From the NCBI GenBank assembly GCA_002421475.1, contig DIJW01000101.1, positions 1-5,900 on the forward strand: a stretch of DNA of 5,900 nucleotides. The letters are read 5' to 3'. Within the stretch, counting starts at the first letter, position 1; each line of letters starts with the position of its first letter. Below are positions 1-5,900 of this stretch, piece by piece. Source of the stretch: Thiomicrospira sp. UBA5634 (GTDB lineage Bacteria; Pseudomonadota; Gammaproteobacteria; Thiomicrospirales; Thiomicrospiraceae). Under the pieces are notes generated by a model that saw only the letters and a list, made by a program, of their open reading frames with translations, was not told the origin of the DNA and did not search any database. The position numbers and the translations under genes are program-made.

Positions 1-1
1 T

Positions 2-1012
2 AAGTCGTATTTTAATCGTGATGCCTCATCAGAAGATGATTTTATTGTTGCGGATCCGGTCACTACGCAGATTAAGCTAATGGCAAACAAAGTCGCTCAA
101 AGTGAAGCGAGTGTGATGATTAGCGGTGAAAGTGGAACGGGTAAAGAAGTATTGGCGCGTTACATACATAAACAGTCGGCACGAAGAGATCAGCCTTTTG
201 TGGCCATAAACTGTGCGGCTATTCCTGAGAATATGTTAGAAGCGGTTTTGTTCGGTTATGAAAAAGGTTCGTTTACCGGGGCAATGAAATCAATGCCGGG
301 TAAGTTCGAGCAAGCCCAAAATGGCACCATTTTTTTAGATGAAATTGGTGAAATGAAGCCGGATTTACAGGCAAAATTATTACGTGTTTTACAAGAAAGA
401 GAAGTAGAACGTATCGGTGCGGTGAAAGCCGTTCAGCTTGATTTGCGTGTTTTAAGTGCTTCAAATGTTGATATGAAAAAAGCCATTGCTGATGGGCGTT
501 TTCGTGAGGATTTGTATTATCGTTTAAATGTCTTCCCTATTCATTTGCCACCTTTGCGTGAGCGCCCGCGTGATATTGCCGCGATTGCTGAAAAGCTGCT
601 GAGTCGCCGCTGCCAACAAGCAAGGGTGCAACCGATTATTGCCGCACCGGCATTAAAAAAATTGGTCGATTATCCGTGGCCCGGCAATATACGTGAGTTG
701 GATAATGTCATTCAGCGCGCGTTAGTTATGATGGTCGGGGATACGATCAATGAGCAAGATGTGCTGATTGATATGGCGCAAACCGTTTCTGCTCCTGTTA
801 AAATATCTTCTACGGAATCAGTAGCGGAAATAACGGAGTTAGAGTCTGAAGATAGTTTTGACCTGAAAGCACGTGAAATTGAGTTGATTATGTCAGCGTT
901 AAAACGTAATAATGGGCATAGACAAAAAACAGCAGAAGATTTAAATTTGAGCCCAAGAACGTTGCGTTATAAACTCGCTAAACTAAAAGAACAAGGTATG
1001 GATGTTCTTTAG
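2..1012 (+). CDS. flrC: Sigma-54-dependent flagellar response regulator, FlrC/FleR type (5' partial)
   Basis: This is a bacterial enhancer-binding protein that hydrolyses ATP to open sigma-54 promoters of flagellar class III genes. The reading frame is open from base 2 to the stop at 1010-1012, giving 336 visible residues. The ATG at 80 is not the start, because AAA+ domain sequence (FIVADP...) already precedes it. The family is about 460-480 residues long, so roughly the N-terminal 130, the receiver domain with its phospho-aspartate, lie outside the window. Visible in order are Walker A GESGTGKE (125-148), the sigma-54 contact loop as GSFTGA rather than GAFTGA (266-283), Walker B FLDE (332-343), the GRFREDLYYRLNVFPI block with the putative arginine finger (about 495-542), PWPGNIREL (about 676-702), and a C-terminal Fis-type helix-turn-helix with SPRTLRYKL (about 880-980). 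The assignment to FlrC/FleR rather than another NtrC-family regulator rests on the adjacent fliE operon and the similar C-terminus. The gene's own promoter is not visible. Confidence 0.9.
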   Translation, partial: KSYFNRDASSEDDFIVADPVTTQIKLMANKVAQSEASVMISGESGTGKEVLARYIHKQSARRDQPFVAINCAAIPENMLEAVLFGYEKGSFTGAMKSMPGKFEQAQNGTIFLDEIGEMKPDLQAKLLRVLQEREVERIGAVKAVQLDLRVLSASNVDMKKAIADGRFREDLYYRLNVFPIHLPPLRERPRDIAAIAEKLLSRRCQQARVQPIIAAPALKKLVDYPWPGNIRELDNVIQRALVMMVGDTINEQDVLIDMAQTVSAPVKISSTESVAEITELESEDSFDLKAREIELIMSALKRNNGHRQKTAEDLNLSPRTLRYKLAKLKEQGMDVL

Positions 1013-1039
1013 CGGAAAATCGCGTCAGGACGTTTTTAT

Positions 1040-1055
1040 TGGCATGTGACTTGCT
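1040..1055 (+). promoter_or_regulatory. Sigma-54 (-24/-12) promoter of the fliE operon
   Basis: The sequence TGGCATG-TGAC-TTGCT matches the sigma-54 consensus TGGCACG-N4-TTGCW at every fixed position except one, a T in place of C in the -24 element. The invariant GG (1041-1042) and GC (1053-1054) have the correct 10-base spacing. If the C at 1054 is -12, transcription should start near 1066, giving a leader of about 50 bases before the fliE ATG. Its position between the activator gene and fliE is where polar-flagellate Gammaproteobacteria carry such a promoter. The upstream regulator, or the FlrA/FleQ master regulator, is the likely activator (inference). I could not identify its enhancer site. 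Confidence 0.85.
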
Positions 1056-1098
1056 GGTTGTGTGATAATAATTAAATGTCCTATTCACAGATTTTTTT

Positions 1099-1104
1099 AA
1101 AGGG
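1099..1104 (+). promoter_or_regulatory. Ribosome binding site of fliE
   Basis: AAAGGG lies 11 bases before the ATG at 1116, slightly farther than ideal. No other purine-rich element is nearer and no alternative in-frame start exists upstream, so it supports the chosen start. It follows a T-rich run and should be unstructured in the short leader. Confidence 0.5.
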
Positions 1105-1115
1105 TTAAGTGTTCG

Positions 1116-1454
1116 ATGGATAAGGTTGATACCCAAAGTTTGATGTTGCAAATGCGTGCGTTAAGTGCACAAGCGCAGAATCGTGCCGAAGATAATGTTC
1201 CGGCAGTCAGTGAAACCGGTGAGGCGAAAGCCAATGGTTTTGCGAGTCTGTTGAAGCAGTCTATGGAGGCGGTTAATGCAGAGCAGGTCAAATCGAAAGA
1301 AATGAAAGAAGCCTTTGAACGCGGTGATGAAGGTGCTGACCTTACCGAAGTAATGTTGCAGGCGCAAAAAGCGAGCCTTTCGTTTCAAGCAATGACTCAA
1401 GTTCGAAATAAGCTGGTCGAAGCTTATAAGGACGTTATGAATATGCCTATCTAG
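1116..1454 (+). CDS. fliE: Flagellar hook-basal body protein FliE
   Basis: FliE is a small export substrate that sits at the junction between the MS ring and the proximal rod, and is needed for export of the later rod, hook and filament proteins. The product has 112 residues, within the usual range of about 100-115. The C-terminal half is diagnostic: [37 protein letters not shown] and a terminal MPI match the conserved FliE tail (about residues 69-112). The N-terminal half is hydrophilic and variable, with no signal peptide, as expected for a protein exported by the flagellar type III apparatus. It is the first gene after the sigma-54 promoter at 1040-1055 and therefore probably the leading cistron of the fliEFGHI transcript. 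Thirty-eight bases separate it from fliF. Confidence 0.95.
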   Translation: MDKVDTQSLMLQMRALSAQAQNRAEDNVPAVSETGEAKANGFASLLKQSMEAVNAEQVKSKEMKEAFERGDEGADLTEVMLQAQKASLSFQAMTQVRNKLVEAYKDVMNMPI

Positions 1455-1492
1455 ATGGCATGTTGTCTTATTAATTCAATATAGAGTGTGGT

Positions 1493-3178
1493 ATGGCTGA
1501 ATCCGCTTCATTAGATAATAAATTGAATGCCCAGTCTTCGGCTCTGAGTGTTTCCACTCTTATCGATAATTTAACTTCACTTCCTGTGGCCCGTCAGGTC
1601 GGTATCATTATTGGCTTGTCTGCTTCTATTGCATTAGCTGTCGGCATTCTGATGTGGTCTCAAACAACCAGCTATACCTTGTTATTTGGCAGTATGGAAG
1701 CCAAAGAACTGAATGAGGTTGTGCAGCTACTGGATACCCAAAAAATTGAATATAAGTTGGATGCGAATGCCGGGTCGATTATGGTACCGTCCGATAAAGT
1801 GCATGCATTACGCTTGCAGTTGGCATCGGAAGGTTATCCAAAGCAGGTTGAAACCGGTTATCAGTTATTGGATCGTGAACAAGGTTTTGGTATTTCGCAA
1901 TTTCGTGAAACAACGCAATATCATCGTGCACTTGAAGGCGAATTGGCAAAATCCGTTGCCTCTCTTAATTCAGTTGAATCTGCTCGAGTTATGCTGGGGT
2001 TACCAAAACGTACAGTATTTGTTCGTAAACAAGAAGAGCCGACTGCATCAGTTGTGATTAAGTTACGCTCGGGCGGTTCGTTATCTGAAGAGCAAGTAAC
2101 GTCGATTGTGCATTTGGTTGCGGCCAGTATTCCAAATATGGCTCCCAAAAATGTTACGGTGGTTGATCAACTGGGTAATTTGTTGACGAGTAATAACCAG
2201 ACAACAAATATGCAAATGAGTCTGAAACAATTAGATTACACGCGCACCGTTGAAGAAACCTTATCAAGTCGAGTTGTAAACTTAATTGCGCCGATTGTAG
2301 GTGGTGCCAACAAAGTTAGGGCACAGGTTACGGCAGAATTGGACTTTACGCAGCAAGAGCAGACTCGAGAAAATTATGATCCTGATCCGGCCGCAATTCG
2401 TTCAGAGCAAGAAATTCGAGAAATAAACCGGAATGAAGGTCCAACAGGGATTCCTGGTGCTTTAACCAATCAGCCTCCACGTGCTGGTTTGGCGCCAGAG
2501 GAAGGATTTACCGGTTCTGATACCGATCCCAATGTACGTAATCTGTCAGAACGCCGTACACGAAATTATGAAATTGATCGTACTATCAGTCATGTAAAAA
2601 ACTCGGTCGGCAATATTCGCCGCCTGTCAGTTGCCGTGGTGCTGGATGATAAGATTGTTGCTAACGGTACAGAGTTGGTTCGTACGCCGTTATCCGAAGA
2701 AGAGTTGTTAAGTTATCGTCGGTTGATCACCGACACTGTCGGGTTGGATGAGACTCGCGGAGATACTTTAACCGTTGTTAATGCTTCGTTTGTTGAACCA
2801 AATGATGATTTCTTTGATGTGGTGCCAATTTGGCAAGAGCCATGGTTCTGGGATCTCATGAAACAGTTATTAGCAGCGGTGGCGTTGTTTATTATTGTAT
2901 TTGGGGTGATTCGTCCAATGCTGCGTGATTTAGCGCGTAAAGAAGAAACCTACCTCGATTATCCGGAAGAAGTACCGGAGGATGAAGAAGAAATTCGTGA
3001 TGCTGATGAAATTGCGAAAGCTTTAGACAAGATGAATAAAGAGCTTGAAGATCGTATGGCAAATCAAAGCTCGGCTAACTCTGAAGAGGCAGACGCTCTT
3101 GAACGCGTGAAAACGCTGGCAGCAAACGATCCTAAGTTGGCTTCTATGATCATTAAACAGTGGATGCAGGAGGAATAA
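1493..3178 (+). CDS. fliF: Flagellar MS-ring protein FliF
   Basis: FliF oligomerises in the inner membrane to form the MS ring, the base on which the rotor and export gate are built. The 561 residues match the family length of about 550-600. A cytoplasmic N-terminus is followed by a first membrane segment (about 36-55), the periplasmic ring-building domains, a second membrane segment (about 455-473, after the PWFWDLMKQ block) and an acidic cytoplasmic tail. Family motifs include ENYDPDP from residue 293, GIPGALTNQPP (319-329) and NYEIDRTISH from 358. The last 30 residues, with LAANDPKLASMIIKQWM, correspond to the FliG-binding segment. A GAG purine stretch at 1484-1486, 6 bases before the ATG, gives a modest ribosome binding site. 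The stop codon directly abuts the fliG start. The long glycine/proline-rich stretch near 310-350 is the normal disordered loop of the family, not a defect. Confidence 0.97.
   Translation: MAESASLDNKLNAQSSALSVSTLIDNLTSLPVARQVGIIIGLSASIALAVGILMWSQTTSYTLLFGSMEAKELNEVVQLLDTQKIEYKLDANAGSIMVPSDKVHALRLQLASEGYPKQVETGYQLLDREQGFGISQFRETTQYHRALEGELAKSVASLNSVESARVMLGLPKRTVFVRKQEEPTASVVIKLRSGGSLSEEQVTSIVHLVAASIPNMAPKNVTVVDQLGNLLTSNNQTTNMQMSLKQLDYTRTVEETLSSRVVNLIAPIVGGANKVRAQVTAELDFTQQEQTRENYDPDPAAIRSEQEIREINRNEGPTGIPGALTNQPPRAGLAPEEGFTGSDTDPNVRNLSERRTRNYEIDRTISHVKNSVGNIRRLSVAVVLDDKIVANGTELVRTPLSEEELLSYRRLITDTVGLDETRGDTLTVVNASFVEPNDDFFDVVPIWQEPWFWDLMKQLLAAVALFIIVFGVIRPMLRDLARKEETYLDYPEEVPEDEEEIRDADEIAKALDKMNKELEDRMANQSSANSEEADALERVKTLAANDPKLASMIIKQWMQEE
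3168..3173 (+). promoter_or_regulatory. Strong Shine-Dalgarno of fliG, inside the end of fliF
   Basis: A full AGGAGG sits 5 bases before the fliG ATG and overlaps the last codons of fliF (Q-E-E). It is the best ribosome binding site in the window. With the fliF stop immediately before the fliG ATG, it allows both new initiation and reinitiation by ribosomes that have just finished fliF. Confidence 0.85.
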
Positions 3179-4201
3179 ATGGCCGAACCAGCAATTGAAG
3201 AGGTTGAAGATTCCCTTGGTCTTAAAGGTATGGATAAGGCGGCGATTTTATTGCTTGCGGTAGGAAAAGAGACTGCAGCCTCAATTCTTAAACATCTAAA
3301 TCCTCGAGAAGTGCAACAACTAGGTACTGCGATGACAAGTGTCGAAAAAGTTACCTATGAACATGTTCATATTGTAATGAAGGATTTTCTTGATCAAGTT
3401 GGTGTTGATGCGTTGGGTGTTGATCCAAATGAATATGCACAAAGCTTGATGACTGATGCACTTGGTGAAGGTGGCGGTTACTTGATGGATGCAACTTTGT
3501 TTGCAAATCAGGTAAAAGGGCTTGAGGCGCTAAAATGGATGCATCCTTTAACAATCGCGAATATGTTACGTAACGAGCATCCACAGGTAGTCGCTATTGT
3601 GTTGTCTTACTTCGATTCTGAGCAAGCGGCAGAGGTTTTAAAAGGTATCCCTGGGCGTTTTCAGTCAGAAATTATTTATCGTATTGCAACCTTAACCACC
3701 ATTCAGCCCAGAGCTTTATTTGATTTGAATGATGTACTTGAAGGTGGTGCTCGTGACAGTGATGGCGGTAAGTTGGCGTCAATCGGTGGTGAAAAACGCG
3801 CGGCAGAAATCCTCAACTTTGTAGGCGGTGGGCTCGATAGCAAAATTCTTGATGAAATTGCAGTTGAGCATGAAGATATCAGCAAAGCTATTCAAGACAA
3901 AATGTTCGTGTTTGATGATATCAACGGAATTTATGATCGTGGTGTGCAAACAATTTTGGCGGATGTGCCAAACGAAATATTGGTTATTGCGCTGAAAGGT
4001 GCAGAGAAGACTTTAAAAGAGAAGTTCTTGAACAATATGTCAAAACGCCAGGCCGATATTATGCGTGATGATCTTGAAATGGGTGGTCCGGTGAAGTTAA
4101 GCGATGTAGAAGATGCACAGCGTTCTATCATCCAAGTGGTGCGACGTTTAGCCGATGAAGGTAAAGTTGTACTACCGGGTGGGACCGAGGAGTTTGTTTA
4201 A
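3179..4201 (+). CDS. fliG: Flagellar motor switch protein FliG
   Basis: FliG forms the upper ring of the cytoplasmic C ring, binds the FliF tail through its N-terminal domain, binds FliM through its middle domain, and meets the stator MotA/PomA through its C-terminal domain to produce torque. The 340 residues match the family (about 330-350). Visible are the N-terminal domain starting at GMDKAAILLLAVG, the middle-domain EHPQ motif (133-136), the SIGGEKRAAEILNF hinge region and the C-terminal MFVF segment. Aligned by eye to E. coli FliG with a constant offset of 9, the charged torque residues K264, R281, D288, D289 and R297 correspond to K273, R290, D297, D298 and K306, so the last is lysine instead of arginine. 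The usual DDR of the C-terminal domain reads YDR here (Y252). Both changes are conservative enough that the protein should be functional. The strong AGGAGG at 3168-3173 fixes the start. Confidence 0.97.
   Translation: MAEPAIEEVEDSLGLKGMDKAAILLLAVGKETAASILKHLNPREVQQLGTAMTSVEKVTYEHVHIVMKDFLDQVGVDALGVDPNEYAQSLMTDALGEGGGYLMDATLFANQVKGLEALKWMHPLTIANMLRNEHPQVVAIVLSYFDSEQAAEVLKGIPGRFQSEIIYRIATLTTIQPRALFDLNDVLEGGARDSDGGKLASIGGEKRAAEILNFVGGGLDSKILDEIAVEHEDISKAIQDKMFVFDDINGIYDRGVQTILADVPNEILVIALKGAEKTLKEKFLNNMSKRQADIMRDDLEMGGPVKLSDVEDAQRSIIQVVRRLADEGKVVLPGGTEEFV
4187..4192 (+). promoter_or_regulatory. Shine-Dalgarno candidate for fliH
   Basis: GAGGAG lies within the last codons of fliG, 12 bases before the fliH ATG. 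This is longer than the usual 5-9, so efficient fliH translation may also depend on reinitiation after fliG, whose stop is only three bases away. Confidence 0.5.
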
Positions 4202-4204
4202 TTT

Positions 4205-5029
4205 ATGTGCTCTGATGTGAGCCATATCAATGAAGAAACTCAGCCGAGTGATAGTGCTGAACCGGTTGTTACACGTTTAGTTCGTGCGCAAGAAGTAAAG
4301 TTGCCTGAAGTTCATGCGTGGCAGTTTATTGATCTTGAAAAAGAAGAGCAAAAACGTGAGCAAGCCATTCGGTCAGAAGTATATGAGCAAATTCAACGTG
4401 AACTACAGCCGCAAATCACTCGTCAAACCGCCATTTTAAAACGAGAGGCTTATGAAGAAGCTAAGCAGAGTGGTTATGAGGATGGTTATCAAGCCGGCTT
4501 TGAAGCCGGGCAGGCGCAGGGTTTAGAGAAAGCAGAAAATACGGCTCAAGCTGAACTGGCACCTAAGGTTGCAATGCTGGAAAAGGTTCTCGCCAGTTTA
4601 GTTCAGCCGCAGCAACTTATCGAAAACAAAGTCTTTGTTCAGCTAGCAGAAATGACGATTATGCTTGCCGAACGAATTATCAATGACGCTGTAATAGCTG
4701 ATCCACAAAGAATTACGCGCTTTATTGAAGAGGCCGTTGCTTTATTGCCGGAATCTGAGGCCAAAATAGATGTCGAATTACATCCAGATGACTTCAATGT
4801 TGTGAGTTATTATCAACAGCAAAATGCTAAGCCATGGACACTGATTGCTACCGCACAAATTTCTCCGGGTACTTGCCGAGTTAAACGTTTAAACTCTGTT
4901 GTAAATCATAATTGGAAACAACGAGTTGCCAAATTGTTAACAGATACTGAACAATTAGCCTTATCGCTGGTTGATTCCGACGCGTTAGAAGATGACGCGT
5001 CCTCCTTAACGTCCTCCCCCTCATCATGA
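4205..5029 (+). CDS. fliH: Flagellar export ATPase regulator / stator FliH
   Basis: FliH dimerises, binds the N-terminus of the FliI ATPase, holds it at the base of the export apparatus and restrains its activity; it is related to the peripheral stalk of F/V-type ATPases. The product has 274 residues, within the broad family range. A variable N-terminus containing the tryptophan of HAWQF (W39), a candidate apparatus-docking residue, is followed by a long charged helix (about 45-88). Next is the FliH signature, a run of small residues every fourth position (A86, G90, G94, G98, G102, G106), which packs the dimer helices. The C-terminal domain (about 130-250) is the FliI-binding part. The tail is acidic and serine-rich. 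The fliG stop is in the same frame three bases upstream, so ATG 4205 is the earliest possible start; GAGGAG at 4187-4192 lies a longish 12 bases before it. The stop codon overlaps the fliI start. Confidence 0.92.
   Translation: MCSDVSHINEETQPSDSAEPVVTRLVRAQEVKLPEVHAWQFIDLEKEEQKREQAIRSEVYEQIQRELQPQITRQTAILKREAYEEAKQSGYEDGYQAGFEAGQAQGLEKAENTAQAELAPKVAMLEKVLASLVQPQQLIENKVFVQLAEMTIMLAERIINDAVIADPQRITRFIEEAVALLPESEAKIDVELHPDDFNVVSYYQQQNAKPWTLIATAQISPGTCRVKRLNSVVNHNWKQRVAKLLTDTEQLALSLVDSDALEDDASSLTSSPSS
4998..5017 (+). repeat. Direct repeat of CGTCCTCC before the fliI start
   Basis: The octamer CGTCCTCC occurs at 4998-5005 and again at 5010-5017, at the end of fliH, where it encodes part of the serine-rich tail. 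The first copy continues as CCTCCTTA (5001-5008), identical to the 3' end of 16S rRNA that normally pairs with Shine-Dalgarno sequences. It lies where a fliI ribosome binding site would be expected, and no purine-rich site is present there. Confidence 0.7.
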
Positions 5030-5900
5030 ATTTTTCGTCACAGCTAAATGCTTCACTAGATGTTCAGATTGAACAGTTAAAGTCCCAGTTGCCGCATCCA
5101 CCAGGCCTGGTGGTGGAGGGTCGGTTGGTGCGTATGGTCGGTATGACACTTGAAGTGGTTGGAACCTATGCACCAATCGGTTCGCGTTGTTTAATTATGC
5201 ATCCACACGCAGATCCGGTTATGGCCGAAGTGGTTGGTTTTCATGATGAAAGATTGTTTTTGATGCCGGTCGGAGAAATTCATGGTTTGGCACCAAATGC
5301 GCGGGTAATTCCGCTCGAAGGTGGTGTTAAGGTAGCGGTTGGTCGAGGTATGTTAGGCCGCGTAATTGATGGTCGAGGACGACCATTGGATGGTAAAGGG
5401 GCAATTTTAACCGATGCCTTTGTTGATCTTGCCGGTAAGCGCATTAACCCGTTGCACCGCCATCCTATAGAACGCCCTTTAGATGTCGGGGTTAAAGCAA
5501 TTAATGCTTTGTTAACACTTGGGATGGGGCAACGTATCGGTCTAATGGCTGGTACAGGTGTCGGTAAGAGTGTGTTGCTGGGTATGATGACGCGTTATAC
5601 CAACGCAGATGTCGTTGTGGTCGGTTTGATTGGTGAGCGTGGTCGGGAAGTAAATGACTTTGTACGGCAAAACTTGGGTGCTGAAGGTTTGAAGCGAGCC
5701 GTTGTGGTGGCAACACCTGCCGATGATACGCCGTTAATGCGCATGCATGGGGCAATGTTAGCGACGGCTATTGCGGAATACTTTCGTGATCAGGGGCAAA
5801 ATGTTTTGCTGTTAATGGATTCTTTAACGCGTTTTGCGCAAGCGCAACGAGAAATCGCTTTAGCAATTGGCGAGCCACCGGCTAGTAAGGGCTATCCGCT
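5026..5900 (+). CDS. fliI: Flagellum-specific ATP synthase / export ATPase FliI (3' partial)
   Basis: FliI is the hexameric ATPase of the flagellar type III export apparatus, related to the F1 beta subunit, and helps deliver rod, hook and filament subunits to the export gate. The ATG at 5026 overlaps the fliH stop (ATGA, 5026-5029), and the frame stays open to the window edge, giving 291 codons of an expected 440-460. An N-terminal FliH-binding helix (about 1-25) is followed by the beta-barrel domain from VVEGRLVRMVG and then the catalytic domain. Visible are GRVIDGRGRPLDG, the P-loop AGTGVGKS (175-182, K181), the GERGREV motif with the probable catalytic glutamate E204, and Walker B LLLMD ending at D265. 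The spacing of start to GRL matches gammaproteobacterial FliI. No Shine-Dalgarno is visible, so translation probably relies on coupling to fliH. The missing part is the end of the catalytic domain and the C-terminal helical domain. Confidence 0.97.
   Translation, partial: MNFSSQLNASLDVQIEQLKSQLPHPPGLVVEGRLVRMVGMTLEVVGTYAPIGSRCLIMHPHADPVMAEVVGFHDERLFLMPVGEIHGLAPNARVIPLEGGVKVAVGRGMLGRVIDGRGRPLDGKGAILTDAFVDLAGKRINPLHRHPIERPLDVGVKAINALLTLGMGQRIGLMAGTGVGKSVLLGMMTRYTNADVVVVGLIGERGREVNDFVRQNLGAEGLKRAVVVATPADDTPLMRMHGAMLATAIAEYFRDQGQNVLLLMDSLTRFAQAQREIALAIGEPPASKGYP
5097..5117 (+). repeat. Inverted repeat in the 5' part of fliI
   Basis: CCACCAGG followed directly by CCTGGTGG (5098-5113) is a perfect 16-base palindrome. 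As RNA the region could instead fold as a 7-base-pair stem, TCCACCA (5097-5103) with TGGTGGA (5111-5117), around a 7-base loop. It encodes the HPPGLVVE segment of FliI. No U-run follows, so it is not a terminator. A function is unproven. Confidence 0.5.
5369..5386 (+). repeat. Perfect hairpin sequence within fliI
   Basis: ATGGTCG (5369-5375) and CGACCAT (5380-5386) form a perfect 7-base-pair stem with an AGGA loop, and the base can extend through G-U wobbles. It coincides with the conserved DGRGRP coding segment, so protein constraint explains part of it. No U-run follows. Confidence 0.4.

Noticed and set aside
80..82. ATG at 80 as the start of the regulator gene.
   Set aside because: The frame is open to base 2, and the sequence before ATG 80 already matches the start of the sigma-54 AAA+ domain, so the gene is truncated by the window edge.
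1016..1037. Possible terminator after the regulator gene: CGTC-AG-GACG followed by TTTTT.
   Set aside because: The loop would be only two bases, leaving about three real base pairs. The stem is too weak to call an intrinsic terminator.
1061..1089. TGTGA...TCACA in the fliE leader, resembling a CRP site.
   Set aside because: The half-sites are 19 bases apart rather than 6, so this is not a CRP operator, and a 5-base stem with a long loop is not convincing as a structure.
1456..1472. A second TGGCATG in the fliE-fliF gap, suggesting another sigma-54 promoter.
   Set aside because: At the correct spacing the -12 element reads CTTAT, without the invariant GC, so it is not a usable -24/-12 promoter.
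1713..2057. Plus-strand open frame of 114 codons inside fliF.
   Set aside because: It is an out-of-frame reading of the well-conserved FliF periplasmic domain, with no ribosome binding site or family resemblance.
5501..5755. Minus-strand open frame of 84 codons opposite fliI.
   Set aside because: It lies wholly within the conserved fliI coding region, has no recognisable protein features, and is a shadow of that gene.

Overview
This window is one continuous stretch of a flagellar gene cluster, with every gene on the plus strand. In order it holds the 3' part of a sigma-54-dependent flagellar response regulator (flrC/fleR type), a short intergenic region with a sigma-54 promoter, then fliE, fliF, fliG, fliH and the first two thirds of fliI, which runs off the right edge. 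The order regulator-fliE-fliF-fliG-fliH-fliI, with a -24/-12 promoter before fliE, is the class III arrangement of polar-flagellate Gammaproteobacteria such as Pseudomonas and Vibrio. Base composition is moderate, with many A/T third positions, so the source is probably a gammaproteobacterium of middling GC. I cannot name the genus from the sequence alone.

Layout: positions 2-1012 encode the AAA+ and Fis-type DNA-binding domains of the regulator; its receiver domain lies to the left of the window. Positions 1013-1115 are the only sizeable gap and carry the promoter and leader of the fli operon. From 1116 on, the genes are tightly packed: 38 bases between fliE and fliF, none between fliF and fliG, 3 between fliG and fliH, and a 4-base ATGA overlap between fliH and fliI. 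That spacing indicates a single transcript with translational coupling. No stretch above 300 bases lacks a gene.

How the genes work together: the regulator, once phosphorylated by its partner kinase (FlrB/FleS, expected just upstream), should drive RNA polymerase-sigma54 at promoters like the one before fliE. FliF forms the MS ring in the inner membrane, FliE joins it to the rod, FliG forms the rotor face of the C ring that meets the stator, and FliH and FliI are the peripheral stalk and ATPase of the flagellar type III export apparatus.

I found no undescribed system here. What deserves a second look is small in scale: a GSFTGA loop in the regulator, a Shine-Dalgarno-less fliI start preceded by a duplicated CCTCC element resembling the 16S rRNA 3' end, two perfect inverted repeats early in fliI, and conservative substitutions in FliG and FliI motifs.
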